A DNA stretch of 62,737 bases from Oscillospiraceae bacterium (GCA_910574635.1 CAJTCG010000019.1:1-62737), one strand, 5' to 3'. Positions 20,401-26,842 are shown, counted from the stretch's first letter. The notes: a model not told the origin generated them from the letters alone. A program made the numbers and translations.

Positions 20401-21086
20401 TGAAAACGCTGGCGGAGCATCCCCATCCGATGGTGCCTGTGAAACCCGCCGCGCCGCCCCAGGCTGACGGGGAACAGCCGGATGCACCCGCCGCACCCGC
20501 TGCGGAGACCGCCGCTGTGGAGGTCAAGCAAGGCTTTGCCGGTATGGTGATCGGAGACCAGACCTTTACGGACAAAATCGAGGCGGGCAAGGCCCTGATC
20601 GCGGAAATCCGCAAGGGCATCAAGCCGGGGGAGCCTGTCGAGATCGGAACTTATCGCGGCTTTTCTATGGCTTTGTCTGTGGAGGACTTCGGGCGCACCA
20701 TCGTCCTGACCCTCAAAGGCCAGATGAGCCACCGGGCCGAATTGGGGGATGATGTTTTGGGTAATCTTCTCCGCATCGACCATGCTTTGAATAAAATGCC
20801 GGACCGGGTAACGGCGCTGCACTCCCAGCTTGACAATCTCCACCAGCAGCTGAAAGAGATTCAAGGCGAGATCGGCAAGCCCTTCCCCCAGGAGGCAGAG
20901 CTTCAGCAGAAAAGTGAGCGGCTGGCAGAACTGAACGCGCAGTTAGGGATAGAGGATGGGCCTGCCCCGGCTGGTGAGCAGCGTCTGGCCAAGGACGCCC
21001 GCCCCTCGGTATTGGAGGGATTGAAACGGCCTGTCCCGCCCAAACAGAAAACAGACAAACCGAAAGACCACCGCCAGGAGCGGTGA
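11445..21086 (+). CDS. Giant adenine methyltransferase-SNF2 helicase fusion (DarB-like)
   Basis: At 3213 residues this is the largest gene here. Visible parts in order: an N-terminal domain of about 250 residues; a low-complexity Gly/Ala/Asp linker (257-375) overprinted by tnpV; three copies of a repeat beginning with the motif QA(D/E)IDxxL (about 405, 522, 671), each ending near a TPEELE or TEKEL motif; a domain near 927 with YGWCYYEED; and an N6-adenine methyltransferase core with EPSCGVGNFFG (about 1611) and IGNVPFG (about 1674). The SNF2-type helicase follows, with HEVGAGKTF (about 2321), VDEAHSY (about 2484) and QRKGRIVRQGN (about 2856). Phage P1 DarB joins the same two activities and protects DNA from type I restriction, so anti-restriction in the recipient is the best inference. 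Confidence 0.9.
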   Translation: MASKLQAYAQMADHAAHQITGSYQEWTAFLATVGRLYKYPYPEQLLIHAQRPNATACAEYDFWNQRMRRYVRRGATGIAIIDNSGSRPFLRYVFDVADTGGGEETRPKLWKYREEYQDTVSAALEQRFDVSGNDLVEQFERIAAQLAAEYWDDHQQDILRIVDGSFLEEYDEFNIGAQFRNAAAVSIAYTLMSRCGLEPENYFEHEDFLSIFDFNTPDTITELGTAVSQGSEAVLRQIEVTIKKYEREKSAERNAEHGEQSDLHPSGGLPDSQSGPAGTAGPGPGEIREDAPDVPEGASSGAVQPHDADRDPVQPPVGDRGRGEQPSGADDAAVGESGGGNGAVESQRSDEVGGTDEHLQGTGGGSYHVGADLQLSFMPPEIPSQREQMETIREAESADAPSASSISQAEIDTILRQYSGRLRIFTMYQRNISAKDAVAALKQEYGYSGGNHTFLDGASGITDYRPDTGLRLVRYHPRTEVTVKWPAVEKRIRQLIQEGSYLTPEELEKYQSDHLEQLPALEITQADIDAQLRFEAPLHFQNLRIYEIYQQNLSVEDTVGAVSAAFGRVAAGHKLPDGTQGWVDYRPDVGITIQKNGEDKETAEVTISWSDAEKRLRQLIEEGRYLTPEELEQYRQTHPEQTQTASAPEMERPTHVPGATPPIPATIPPREITQADIDAALQEWNGDIASKRRVQQYMTGHARDRDTAEWLKNEYGDSLPAFPVTVEGAATDLPWTKVQRCLARLVKEDRFFTEKELYNFEDIDAAAIREHLEQDSPSEFVEQVVADAERLAGQDSSTAPTIRETYNRYKPIIRDLVLADVAYQNACKNSDRENAIIEGDAAVKRTALTITEPEFMRLYHDMPDFRYRLHREIVDETYAALTQPQQEQQTAPPHAMPDTTGYEEETPPWGTEIGDHSPWGKVQMSDQFADGVYEVSTARHGGIMIRETDAKKLLSPETLAAGGTEYGWCYYEEDEAASVVIRELLDRGIPAAPPYVCCEFSETGVFKADKIYSVHEFDRLMKQADDKRVAGKKAAIKKYGTEQRWIESKDPEFDEFSGYDKVSFVIVLPDGVRVWGRQDVGDGYGGLLDYLRQNEKYRDIVPILQQAAEREQAAALPPDLSDRPVTREGNTITIGSGDASHEVDITVSDEDWQNIQEVIGAADQPPHDPFAPPYRPGDMVYLNNTAFEITGIGLLDVELRDPALPIPLFRTESKENFERLLHQDTRNGRITSYLPADMSRVNDDFREVLTSHLMTDRDKGYISGWLRSGENNRGIAQRLSLVFASRAETVTLETGDIADYFTSTVSMAVEIQDKFGTKLSLSWEAVAPILRALWLQELDGFSHEPVQRDSVELAGQLTYREGDKVAFGYGDHDIAGTIEYIGDLDVRIHTGPYAWSHETVSRDFFEDALRHDERNAALFTPEVPAQPAPPQEEQPEAPPPAGGTTATPGTTTLYPGDKNGLPYDVVVQTLRFDEPEHAQPEQAPAAEQDTAAGNFRITDDNLGVGGPKVKYRRNVEAIRTLQQIEAEGRSATEAEQEVLSRYVGWGGIPDAFDPDKAEWSAEYQELKSLLTDSEYKSARASTLNAHYSSPLVIKAIYETIGNMGFEKGNILEPSCGVGNFFGLLPESMAASKLYGVELDSITGRIAQQLYPKARITVRSYEKTDFPDSFFDLAIGNVPFGNYPVVDQRYDRERFLIHDYFFAKTIDKVRAGGVIAFITSNGISGGTMDKKDDRARRYMARRCDLLGAVRLPDGVFQANAGTDTSMSIMFLQKREIPLRENEPLPEWVEAEVIERHTYVGQDGEERPGFVSMNRYFQTHPEMVLGDLEITSGPYGPQLACKSRKDEDFPQQLRTALSHIHGEIKRVELSELDEEIKTDALIPADPNIEKYSFGVVDGELYYRETSMMAKPNLSATARGRVMGMVELRDCVHRLIDLQMEDADEISVQKERQTLNSLYDAFSKKYGLINNRENALAFSADSSYFLLCSLEMLDNDGRLERKADMFTKRTIKPHRAVTHVDTASEALAVSIGEKAGVDMSYMAQLSGKTEAELESELSGVIFRDIQCQGDPSRRDWSLEDVDSFPLVAADEYLSGNVRQKLRAARAMLDALPEGEKHRLRPNVEALESAQPKDLTASEIDLRLGATWLDKRYVQQFMYELFKTPPVQKGKIHVNFSEYTGEWNITGKNTVTGYDVAANTTYGTDRLNAYHILEDTLNLRDVRIYDTIKDPDGKERRVLNHNATTLAQQKQQAIKDAFRDWIWKDPQRRQTLEKQYNELFNSIRPREYDGRHIVFGGINPEITLREHQLNAIAHVLYGGNTLLAHEVGAGKTFEMVAAAMESKRLGLCQKSLFAVPNHLIEQWASEFLRLYPTANILVASKKDFEGRNRKKFCSRIATGNYDAIIMGHSQFERLPVSYERREQLLQDQILEIEQGIEELEDSGAERFSVKQLERTKRSLEARLEKLNNTGRKDSSVTFEQLGVDRLFVDEAHSYKNLFLYTKMRNVAGLSTTDAQKSSDMLLKCRYMDEITGGRGVVFATGTPVSNSMTELFTMQRYLQQDLLDKGFTDSRGKHYSLNHFDSWASIFGETVTKVELAPEGKYRPRTRFARFYNLPELMAMFRETADIKTADQLNLPVPEVEYHTEKALASEEQKQLVQELSDRAAAVHAGQVNPKIDNMLSITNDARKLGLDQRLINPLFPDNPGSKLNMCVKNVFRIWEDGQADKLTQLIFCDLSTPKAAAAAKRDKTAMAAGNKVAGGTDLHALGNLLEDIKPDAPFSVYEDIRSKLVAMGIPEREIAFIHDANTDAKKKELFAKVRSGRVRVLMGSTFKMGAGMNVQDRLIALHDLDCPWRPGDLEQRKGRIVRQGNKNPTVHIYRYVTEGTFDSYLWQTVENKQKFISQIMTSKSPVRSCEDVDETALSYAEIKALCAGNPLIKEKMDLDIDVARLRLLKSDHQSHQYRMEDDLLKRFPEKIKENEGFIAGLEADMKTLAEHPHPMVPVKPAAPPQADGEQPDAPAAPAAETAAVEVKQGFAGMVIGDQTFTDKIEAGKALIAEIRKGIKPGEPVEIGTYRGFSMALSVEDFGRTIVLTLKGQMSHRAELGDDVLGNLLRIDHALNKMPDRVTALHSQLDNLHQQLKEIQGEIGKPFPQEAELQQKSERLAELNAQLGIEDGPAPAGEQRLAKDARPSVLEGLKRPVPPKQKTDKPKDHRQER
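12214..12570 (+). CDS. tnpV: TnpV-family protein overprinted on the methylase-helicase gene
   Basis: This 118-residue frame (MENNLTYTQVGDFLIPNLAL) matches the TnpV family along its full length, including GRMRRTYLKEH and a KAQAEEVIMSELIYS end. It lies entirely inside the giant gene in another frame. It has its own AGAAAGGA ribosome-binding site 9 bases before the ATG. The host frame here encodes only a low-complexity linker, so the conserved protein is TnpV and the giant protein tolerates the passenger sequence. The function of TnpV in transposition is unproven. Confidence 0.8.
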   Translation: MENNLTYTQVGDFLIPNLALPEQPDRDLGKYGRMRRTYLKEHRPGLFNRMTLTGTLFSHLLEIEDAANSRLEQMMPQLAKAAGATEQLKASDQMKWVGLMNTCKAQAEEVIMSELIYS

Positions 21087-21091
21087 CGTGG

Positions 21092-21123
21092 AAAGTCAGG
21101 CGGGGGCAGCTCCGCCTGACTTT
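21092..21123 (+). terminator. Terminator-like hairpin after the giant gene
   Basis: A 12-bp perfect stem (AAAGTCAGGCGG / CCGCCTGACTTT) with an 8-base loop lies six bases after the stop codon and 24 bases before the next gene. It would end or weaken transcription from the giant gene. Confidence 0.65.
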
Positions 21124-21146
21124 GCTTATGAAATGGAGGAATTAAA

Positions 21147-22361
21147 ATGAATCAAACACCAATCTACCCATATCCCGCTGCTTACGCACGGGAAAACGGC
21201 GAATTGGAACAGTATCGGGAATCGCTGAAAGCCCTTGCCGACTGCAAGTGTGCCATTGACGATGCAATCCGTAATAATTGGGATGGAATGAATTTTGCCA
21301 AGGATTCAGCCAAAGGGGTTCTGAAACAGTTTGGGCCGGAGAGGGTAGCGTTCATTCTGGCTTATACGGTCCATGAAAGGAATATTGATAACCGCTTCTC
21401 CGGCCACAATGCAAGTTGGGCCAAAACTGTTCCGCTGTACGGAATGGCCAGCGACCGGGAGAGCTGCACTTTAGAAAGCCACCCCGCCAAGGTGGACCTG
21501 TTCATTGATCTGGTACGGAGGGACCTCCAGGAGCTGGAACAGCAAAAGTCTGCTTCGCGCCGGAAACCCTCTGTAAAACATAGAAAGGAGACGGTTAAAA
21601 TGGATAAGACCCCGATTTACAAGGAATCTTTCGAGTACGCATATAATCATGGCGAGGAAGAACAGCACCGTGCCTCCAACCATGCCAATATCGCCTGCAA
21701 AAAGGCGATTGAAACGGCCATCGCCAGCCACTACCATGACAACCGCCTTGATACACAGGCGGCGGTGCAGGAGGTGGTGAAGCAGTTTGGCTATGAGCGG
21801 ATGTTCTATGTGCTGGCCAACACGGTGCAAACCCAAGGGACGGATGGGCGCGTCTCCCAAGCCAACAAGAAGTGGGCGCAGACTATCCCCATCGTTTTTG
21901 AAAGAGGAAAACGGGACACTTCCTACCTTATCACACAAACTCACCCTGGTCTTTTGGATATGTTCGTGAGCAGCGCACGGCATGAACATCTGTTGAGACA
22001 GCCCCTCAAAGCGGCGGACATTAAGGCGGAGGCTGCTTATATCCTGGAACGATTCCAAGCTGCCCAGGAGCCGAACAGTCCCAACGGGACCCATTACATG
22101 GTCCAGGTCTCCCCCGACTTCCTGGCAAGGGCTGGAACTAAGGACACGGACCGCCTTATGGCGATGCTGCCCTTCCAGACCCTTTCTCTCTCCGGGCTGG
22201 AGGGCCGCAAGGGGACATTTGCCCTGATCTCCAAGGATGAGGACCGCTTTCAAAAGCTGATCCTGCGCAGGCCCTCGGTGCGGAAGAAGTTGCAGGAGCA
22301 GCCCGCCGCCGATGCGCCCAAGCCGCCCGCCAAGGGCAGGAACAAGACCCAGGAGCGGTAG
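21147..22361 (+). CDS. Tandem DUF3849 protein with an internal start
   Basis: This 404-residue protein holds two related halves, starting PIYPYPAAYARENGE (residue 5) and PIYKESFEYAYNHGEEE (about 155). Each contains an A..VLKQFG.ER or VVKQFGYERM motif and a W.KT/QT.P segment, as in DUF3849. A strong AAAGGAGACGGTTAAA ribosome-binding site sits in frame before an ATG at 21601, exactly at the start of the second half. The gene therefore looks like two adjacent genes joined by loss of a stop, and may still make a short form (21601-22361). The Lys/Pro tail may bind DNA. The role is unknown. Confidence 0.75.
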   Translation: MNQTPIYPYPAAYARENGELEQYRESLKALADCKCAIDDAIRNNWDGMNFAKDSAKGVLKQFGPERVAFILAYTVHERNIDNRFSGHNASWAKTVPLYGMASDRESCTLESHPAKVDLFIDLVRRDLQELEQQKSASRRKPSVKHRKETVKMDKTPIYKESFEYAYNHGEEEQHRASNHANIACKKAIETAIASHYHDNRLDTQAAVQEVVKQFGYERMFYVLANTVQTQGTDGRVSQANKKWAQTIPIVFERGKRDTSYLITQTHPGLLDMFVSSARHEHLLRQPLKAADIKAEAAYILERFQAAQEPNSPNGTHYMVQVSPDFLARAGTKDTDRLMAMLPFQTLSLSGLEGRKGTFALISKDEDRFQKLILRRPSVRKKLQEQPAADAPKPPAKGRNKTQER

Positions 22362-22363
22362 GC

Positions 22364-22702
22364 ATGGCAAATTTAGAGCGGGAGGTACAGTTGAAATTCC
22401 GCGTCACGCCGGAGGAACGGGCGCTGATCGAACAGAAGATGGCCCAGCTCGGCACCACCAATATGGCGGCGTACCTCCGCAAGATGGCGATTGACGGCTT
22501 TGTGATAAATCTGGAACTACCGGAGCTGCGGGAGATGGTCTCCCTGCTGCGGCGGTCCAGTAATAATCTCAACCAGCTCACCCGCCGCGTCCATGAGACG
22601 GGCCGTTTCTATGATGCGGACCTGGAAGAACTGCGGCAGAGCTATGACGGACTGTGGGATGCGGCACAGAAAATCCTCGTTTCTTTGGCAAGGCTCCAAT
22701 AA
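22364..22702 (+). CDS. mobC: MobC relaxosome accessory protein
   Basis: This 112-residue protein has an N-terminal ribbon-helix-helix-like part (LKFRVTPEERALIEQKM) and a MobC core containing LLRRSSNNLNQLTRRVHETG. MobC proteins help the relaxase open DNA at oriT. The start follows AGGAGCGGTAGGC closely after the previous stop. The relaxase is not immediately next but 1.6 kb downstream. The element 2 homologue is 44054-44404. Confidence 0.9.
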   Translation: MANLEREVQLKFRVTPEERALIEQKMAQLGTTNMAAYLRKMAIDGFVINLELPELREMVSLLRRSSNNLNQLTRRVHETGRFYDADLEELRQSYDGLWDAAQKILVSLARLQ

Positions 22703-22704
22703 AA

Positions 22705-22887
22705 TTATTCACTATCTCGCTTTCCTACGATTTCACCATTCTCCTGTTCGACTTCGGCCAAATGCTTCATCAGAACATACTCAATGTAATTTGTCATGGA
22801 ACGGTGTTCTCTGGTGGCGAGGATTCCGATTTTATCAAAGACTTCATCAGGTAACCGCAATGTGAATACCCGCTTATTTGTAGCCAT
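22705..22887 (-). CDS. Small ribbon-helix-helix (Arc-like) protein
   Basis: This 60-residue protein (KRVFTLRLPDEVFDKIGILA...SMTNYIEYVL) fits the Arc/MetJ ribbon-helix-helix pattern: one beta strand followed by two helices. It is convergent with mobC, with the stops two bases apart. It is likely a local repressor, perhaps of itself or of mobilisation genes. Confidence 0.7.
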   Translation of the reverse strand: MATNKRVFTLRLPDEVFDKIGILATREHRSMTNYIEYVLMKHLAEVEQENGEIVGKRDSE

Positions 22888-23030
22888 ATCATTCCCCCAC
22901 TTCTATGCTTTTGTGTAAGTTTATGATATGGCTTTCCAAGAAAATTTTATACAGTCACTTGACTGTTAGGTGACATCACTTTATAGTATAAAGGATAAGT
23001 CTTTCGAGGCAAAAGGAAGTACAGCAGAAG
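22888..23030. other. Intergenic gap before the Xre regulator
   Basis: This AT-rich gap contains the upstream region of the minus-strand Arc-like gene (a CCCCCAC ribosome-binding complement just after 22887). It also has a short repeat around the motif AGTCA at 22953-22976 (GTCACTTGACTGTTAGGTGAC), a possible operator. I see no gene in it. Confidence 0.35.
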
Positions 23031-23276
23031 TCACCTTTGCTCAATATCCGCGTTAGGTGGGATAAATTCCAGAAGATCACCTATCTCGCATTCAAGCACT
23101 GTGCATAACCGCGCCAGTACGTCAATGTCCAGGCGGGTCACTGTGTTGTTGCAGTAGTGATTGATTTGTGTCCGCTGCATTTCTGCGCGGTGGCTGAGTT
23201 TGTTCTTGCTCATGCCACTTTCCTCAATGAGTTTTGCCAAGTTGATTTTGATTGTACCGTATCTCTCCAAGTTCAA
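23031..23276 (-). CDS. Xre-family small repressor
   Basis: This 81-residue helix-turn-helix protein (INLAKLIEESGMSKNKLSHRAEMQRTQINHYCNN) resembles Cro/CI-type regulators of the YozG group. It is divergent from the SLOG-domain gene and faces an inverted repeat CTTGTC..GACAAG at 23284-23308, a probable operator shared by both promoters. It may control entry into the transfer state. Confidence 0.75.
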   Translation of the reverse strand: MNLERYGTIKINLAKLIEESGMSKNKLSHRAEMQRTQINHYCNNTVTRLDIDVLARLCTVLECEIGDLLEFIPPNADIEQR

Positions 23277-23283
23277 ACACCAC

Positions 23284-23330
23284 CTTGTCTATATTGTTGA
23301 TTGACAAGATAAGTGTACCTTTGTTAGAAT
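23284..23330 (+). promoter_or_regulatory. Divergent promoter region with inverted repeat
   Basis: CTTGTC (23284-23289) and GACAAG (23303-23308) form an inverted repeat. The right arm overlaps a TTGACA -35 box (23301-23306), with a TAGAAT -10 box (23325-23330) 18 bases downstream pointing to the SLOG gene. The Xre regulator next door is the likely binder. Confidence 0.5.
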
Positions 23331-23385
23331 GACTTTATAAGATATAAGAAGTCTTGTCTAAGAAGTTGCACAATGGGAGCGGACT

Positions 23386-23826
23386 ATGATTGTAACCTTT
23401 TGCGGACACAGCAAAATATATCAGACTTGCGAAATCTCCAAATGGTTGGATATAATACTCCCATCGCTGATTGAGGGCGGCGCGGCCACATTTTATCTCG
23501 GCGGCTATGGAGACTTTGACAGTCTGGCAGCAGCGGCGGTGAGACGGCAAAAGGCCACCTATCCCAGCATTGAAGCGGTCCTGGTGCTGGCCTACCTCAA
23601 CCGGGACGCTGACCTTTCCCGCTATGACAGCACCACCTACCCGCCGTTGGAGAATGTGCCGCCCCGTTACGCCATTGTCAGGAGAAACGAGTGGATGGTC
23701 CAGGAAAGCGATGTGGTGATCTCCGGCGTCACGCATGGGTGGGGCGGGGCGGCGAAAACACTGGACTTTGCGAAGCGCAAGCAGAAAATCATTTTTCAGT
23801 TTCCAATGCAGATAAATAAAAAATGA
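23386..23826 (+). CDS. SLOG/DUF1273-like protein
   Basis: This 146-residue protein (MIVTFCGHSKIYQ) has the Rossmann-like start, FYLGGYGDFDSLAA centre and VISGVTHGWGGAAKTLDFAKRK end seen in small SLOG/DUF1273 proteins, which bind nucleotide-like ligands. Such genes are common next to ICE mobilisation genes. The substrate is unknown. Confidence 0.7.
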   Translation: MIVTFCGHSKIYQTCEISKWLDIILPSLIEGGAATFYLGGYGDFDSLAAAAVRRQKATYPSIEAVLVLAYLNRDADLSRYDSTTYPPLENVPPRYAIVRRNEWMVQESDVVISGVTHGWGGAAKTLDFAKRKQKIIFQFPMQINKK

Positions 23827-23903
23827 GTGGCGGGGCCGCATCCTTGCAAAAAATCGTCCATGCCGCTATGCTGGTATCAAATCAAATTTAAGAGGTGTTC
23901 ATT

Positions 23904-24209
23904 ATGACCTATGAAAAAGTGTTAGCTGTATTCCGGGACTATCTGGCCGAGGATAAAGCCTGTGAGGTGCTGACTTCCAGCCAGGGCTATCTGGTGGTGG
24001 ATTGGGACAGCAGGAAAAAGGACAGCGAGTGGGTGACTTCCCGGCTGTGCCAGACCCCGGAGCATCTGCGGGATGTGCTGCGCTCCCGGTATGAGGAATA
24101 CCAGGGGTACAAGCTCACCGAAGGCTACAAGCGAGAACTTCTGCCCTCTGAGGATGTGGATATTCAGCGCACGGGTGAGGCGATGGCCGAACGGTGCGGC
24201 GAAAACTGA
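23904..24209 (+). CDS. Unrecognised small ICE protein
   Basis: This 101-residue acidic protein (MTYEKVLAVFRDYLAEDKAC) includes EVLTSSQGYLVVDWDS near the middle and a C-terminal helix-rich half. The start at 23904 follows AGAGG; an in-frame GTG nine bases earlier lies within that site. No domain is recognised. It stands between the SLOG gene and the relaxase in the same direction, with a terminator just after it. Confidence 0.6.
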   Translation: MTYEKVLAVFRDYLAEDKACEVLTSSQGYLVVDWDSRKKDSEWVTSRLCQTPEHLRDVLRSRYEEYQGYKLTEGYKRELLPSEDVDIQRTGEAMAERCGEN

Positions 24210-24222
24210 ATACACAGTCTGA

Positions 24223-24252
24223 AACGGTCCGCCAATCGCGGGCCGTTTTTTT
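24223..24252 (+). terminator. Intrinsic terminator before the relaxase gene
   Basis: The stem AACGGTCCGC / GCGGGCCGTT (one G-T pair) with a 5-base loop is followed by eight T residues. It ends upstream transcription only 19 bases before the relaxase start, so relaxase expression may need read-through or an internal promoter. Confidence 0.75.
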
Positions 24253-24270
24253 TGAAGGGAGGGACCGCCA

Positions 24271-25686
24271 ATGGCAACCACCCGCATCATGCCTCTGCAC
24301 ATAGGCAAGGGACGGACTGTGGGCAAGGCCATTCAAGACATCATCGACTATGTGGAGAATCCAGAAAAAACGGACGGCGGCAGGCTGATCTCCAGCTACC
24401 AATGCGACAGCCGGATCGCGGACGCGGAGTTTCTGTTTTCCAAGCGGCAGTATCTTGCTAAGACCGGCAGGCGGCGCGGGGCCGATGATGTGATTGCCTA
24501 TACCATCCGGCAGTCCTTTGTTCCCGGCGAGATCACCCCGGAGGAGGCCAACCGCCTGGGCTGTGAGCTGGCGCGGCGCTTCACCAAAGGCAACCACGCT
24601 TTTATTGTCTGCACCCACATTGACAAAGCACACATCCATAACCACATCATTTGGAACTCCACAACCTTGGACTGTACCCGAAAATTCCGGGACTTTCTCG
24701 GTTCCGGGAGGGCGGTACGGCGGCTGAACGATACCATTTGCATCGAAAACGGATACTCTATTGTGGCCAATCCCAAGCGCCGGGGCAAGAGCTACAACAA
24801 ATGGCTGGGCAGTAAGCCGCCTTGCCACCGGGACCGGCTTCGCATGGCAATAGATGATGCCCTCGCCCAAAAGCCCGCTGACCTGGACGCGCTGCTGAAG
24901 CTCCTGGGAGAAGCAGGCATTGAGGTATCGCCACGGGGAAAATTCATCCGGCTAAGAGCACCGGGACAGAAAAATTTCGTCCGGCTGGATGGGAACAGCT
25001 TGGGCGCAGAGTACGATATTTCCGCTTTGCTGTGCGTCCTCTCCGGGGAGCGGACGCACACGCCCAGCCCCAAAAAGGTCCACCGCGCAGATCCGCCGAA
25101 GGTCAATCTGCTGGTGGACATCCAGGCCAAACTCCGGGATGGAAAGGGCGCGGGCTATGCGCGGTGGGCCAGCGTGTTCAACTTAAAACAGATGGCGCAG
25201 ACCATGAATTATCTGACGGAGCATGGACTGTTGGACTATGCCGACCTCGCGGCAAAAGCGGCTGCGGCCACCGAGCGTTACAACGGCCTGTCCGAAAAGA
25301 TCAAGGCGGCGGAGCGGCGCATGGCCGAGATCGCCGTGTTGAAAACGCACATCATCAACTACTCCAAGACCCGCGATGTGTATGTGGCCTACCGCAAGGC
25401 CGGGTACTCGAAAAAATTCAAGGCCGAGCATGAGAGCGAGATACTGCTGCATCAGGCGGCAAAGAAAGCGTTTGACGGGCTGGGGCTGAAAAAGCTCCCC
25501 ACGGTCAAGAGCCTGCAAGCGGAGTATGCCGCGCTCCTGGCGGAGAAGAAATCCGCCTATACTGATTACCGCAGGGCGCGGGATGAGATGAAGGAGCTGC
25601 TGACGGTCCGTGCCAATGTGGACCGCTTAATGGGCTATGGCGGAGCGGAGCCAGACAAAGAAACGGAGCGTCAGGAGGAACGCTGA
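24271..25686 (+). CDS. MOBP-type relaxase
   Basis: This 471-residue protein nicks oriT and leads the strand into the recipient. The N-terminus reads MATTRIMPLHIGKGRTVG. The catalytic Tyr is likely in SSYQCDS (about residue 47). The metal-binding histidines are in HIDKAHIHNHIIWNST (about 115-130). The C-terminal half is a long coiled coil (about 330-470). The start follows GGGAGG. It matches the element 2 relaxase (42526-43956) along its length. The candidate oriT lies just downstream. Confidence 0.95.
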   Translation: MATTRIMPLHIGKGRTVGKAIQDIIDYVENPEKTDGGRLISSYQCDSRIADAEFLFSKRQYLAKTGRRRGADDVIAYTIRQSFVPGEITPEEANRLGCELARRFTKGNHAFIVCTHIDKAHIHNHIIWNSTTLDCTRKFRDFLGSGRAVRRLNDTICIENGYSIVANPKRRGKSYNKWLGSKPPCHRDRLRMAIDDALAQKPADLDALLKLLGEAGIEVSPRGKFIRLRAPGQKNFVRLDGNSLGAEYDISALLCVLSGERTHTPSPKKVHRADPPKVNLLVDIQAKLRDGKGAGYARWASVFNLKQMAQTMNYLTEHGLLDYADLAAKAAAATERYNGLSEKIKAAERRMAEIAVLKTHIINYSKTRDVYVAYRKAGYSKKFKAEHESEILLHQAAKKAFDGLGLKKLPTVKSLQAEYAALLAEKKSAYTDYRRARDEMKELLTVRANVDRLMGYGGAEPDKETERQEER

Positions 25687-25772
25687 TGTTCCGCTCATCT
25701 TCTGTGGGCCAGCGGCCCACATCAAGCGGCCCGCTAGGGACGCGCAGCCAGCTCCAGAATGGAGCTGTTCAA

Positions 25773-25804
25773 AGGGGTTTGGGGGCGCTGCCCTCAACAA
25801 GCAA
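25773..25804 (+). other. Candidate origin of transfer (oriT), element 1
   Basis: The sequence GGGTTTGGGGGC-GCTGCCCT-CAACAAGCA contains an imperfect hairpin (TTGGGGGC / GCCCTCAA). It starts about 90 bases after the relaxase stop. Nearly the same motif occurs in the same position and orientation after the element 2 relaxase (42446-42473), although the surrounding DNA differs. Conservation plus location beside the relaxase suggest oriT; the nick site is not proven. Confidence 0.55.
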
Positions 25805-25841
25805 AATGGACGCCTCGCCGGGAGGCGGGGCGTCCATTTTT
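25803..25841 (+). terminator. GC hairpin with T-run after oriT
   Basis: AAAATGGACGCCTC and GAGGCGGGGCGTCCATTTTT form a long stem ending in five T residues. It could terminate the relaxase transcript. A second small hairpin (GGCATGAT / ATCATGCC) follows at 25842-25863. Confidence 0.6.
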
Positions 25842-25940
25842 GGCATGATGGGACCATCATGCCCTGCTTGCCCGTTTCTCCGTCCCCCGTTTTCCCCGTT
25901 CCCCAGCCCTTACTGTATTATAAATCTCGCTCCTTCACCG

Positions 25941-26005
25941 TTAGGAAAATCTTAATAAAATCTCAGCAAAAAAATAAAGAATCAACAGCAAAATCGTGAT
26001 ACAAT
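25941..26005 (+). promoter_or_regulatory. VanR-like direct repeats and promoter before the 26079 gene
   Basis: Half-sites TTAGGA (25941), TTAATA (25952) and TCAGCA (25963) are spaced by exactly 11 bases, the period expected for OmpR/PhoB-type regulators such as VanR. A TACAAT -10 box starts 59 bases after the first half-site. The promoter of the ligase operon (28904 to 28963) has the same 59-base distance. Confidence 0.5.
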
Positions 26006-26078
26006 ACTGTCGGTTTGGTGCCAAAACTATAATAATTTGCTGTAAAGTAGCGTTTTAGACGAAAGGATTCTATCCAAG

Positions 26079-26765
26079 ATGAAAAATAAAAAAATGTCGA
26101 TTATCGCAGCCCTTGTAGCAGTATTCCTGATTATTGGGCTTGCGACGGCCTTTCTCACCTCGACGACAAAGCAGCCTAATCCCCAGCCCTCCCCGCCAGA
26201 AACTATGGAACTAACCCCCAGCAGTACGACAGACCAGGAGGGCCAGAATATTACGGAACCCCCTTCTTCCACAGATCGCTTTGAGGGGATGTATACCTTT
26301 TCTGTTCAGGTTGCGGAGGGTAGAGAATTAACAATAGTGTTGGATTCAACCGAACCCCAGGAGGAATACTTTTCCGTGGATCAAGTCCTGGTCTATGAGG
26401 GAGAAGAACTGATTCAGACCATTCTTCCAGAGGATGTTCCGGCAGTAGAGGATCATGCTTGGGATGGTTTGTATGTGAACCAGAATAGTGCAGTTGGAGA
26501 GCCGGATATTCGTGATCTGAACTTTGATGGTGCGGAGGATTTTGGTCTGCTGGCAGTTAGCTCTTATCCGCACAACGTACCATATAGCTATTTCCTGTGG
26601 AATCAAGAGACAGACCGCTTTGCATATGGGTTTACCTTGTGTGGTAGCGGTGCATTGGAAATCGACCTGCAAAACCGGCAGTTGATTGAGGAAGAACACG
26701 ATGTACTTGGTTCCTACGAAACGGTCTACGCCTACGCTGAGGACGGTTCTCTCCAGAAACAATAA
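26079..26765 (+). CDS. Membrane-anchored protein, likely VanR regulon
   Basis: This 228-residue protein has an N-terminal signal anchor (about 6-28, no lipobox Cys), a Pro/Thr/Ser linker, and an extracellular domain with DLNFDGAEDFGLLAV, a calcium-binding-like D-x-N-x-D motif of FG-GAP/XAC2610-type folds. The start follows a weak GAAAGGA. It precedes vanR, has its own VanR-like repeats and ends at a strong terminator. It is not a standard van gene such as vanY, vanW or vanZ. It may sense or protect the cell surface; the function is unknown. Confidence 0.65.
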   Translation: MKNKKMSIIAALVAVFLIIGLATAFLTSTTKQPNPQPSPPETMELTPSSTTDQEGQNITEPPSSTDRFEGMYTFSVQVAEGRELTIVLDSTEPQEEYFSVDQVLVYEGEELIQTILPEDVPAVEDHAWDGLYVNQNSAVGEPDIRDLNFDGAEDFGLLAVSSYPHNVPYSYFLWNQETDRFAYGFTLCGSGALEIDLQNRQLIEEEHDVLGSYETVYAYAEDGSLQKQ

Positions 26766-26802
26766 CATCTGGATTAGATTTTGCGTCAGTAGAAATCGAA
26801 AC

Positions 26803-26842
26803 AAAGACTTGGCGGGCAATCGAAGTCCCGCCGGGTCTTTTT
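26803..26842 (+). terminator. Intrinsic terminator
   Basis: AAGAC-TTGGCGGG and CCCGCCGGGTCTT form a stem around CAATCGAAGT and are followed by TTTTT. It separates the 26079 gene from vanRS. Confidence 0.8.

Noticed and set aside
25637..25999. Short frames after the relaxase
   Set aside because: They overlap the candidate oriT and the terminator hairpin and have no ribosome-binding site.
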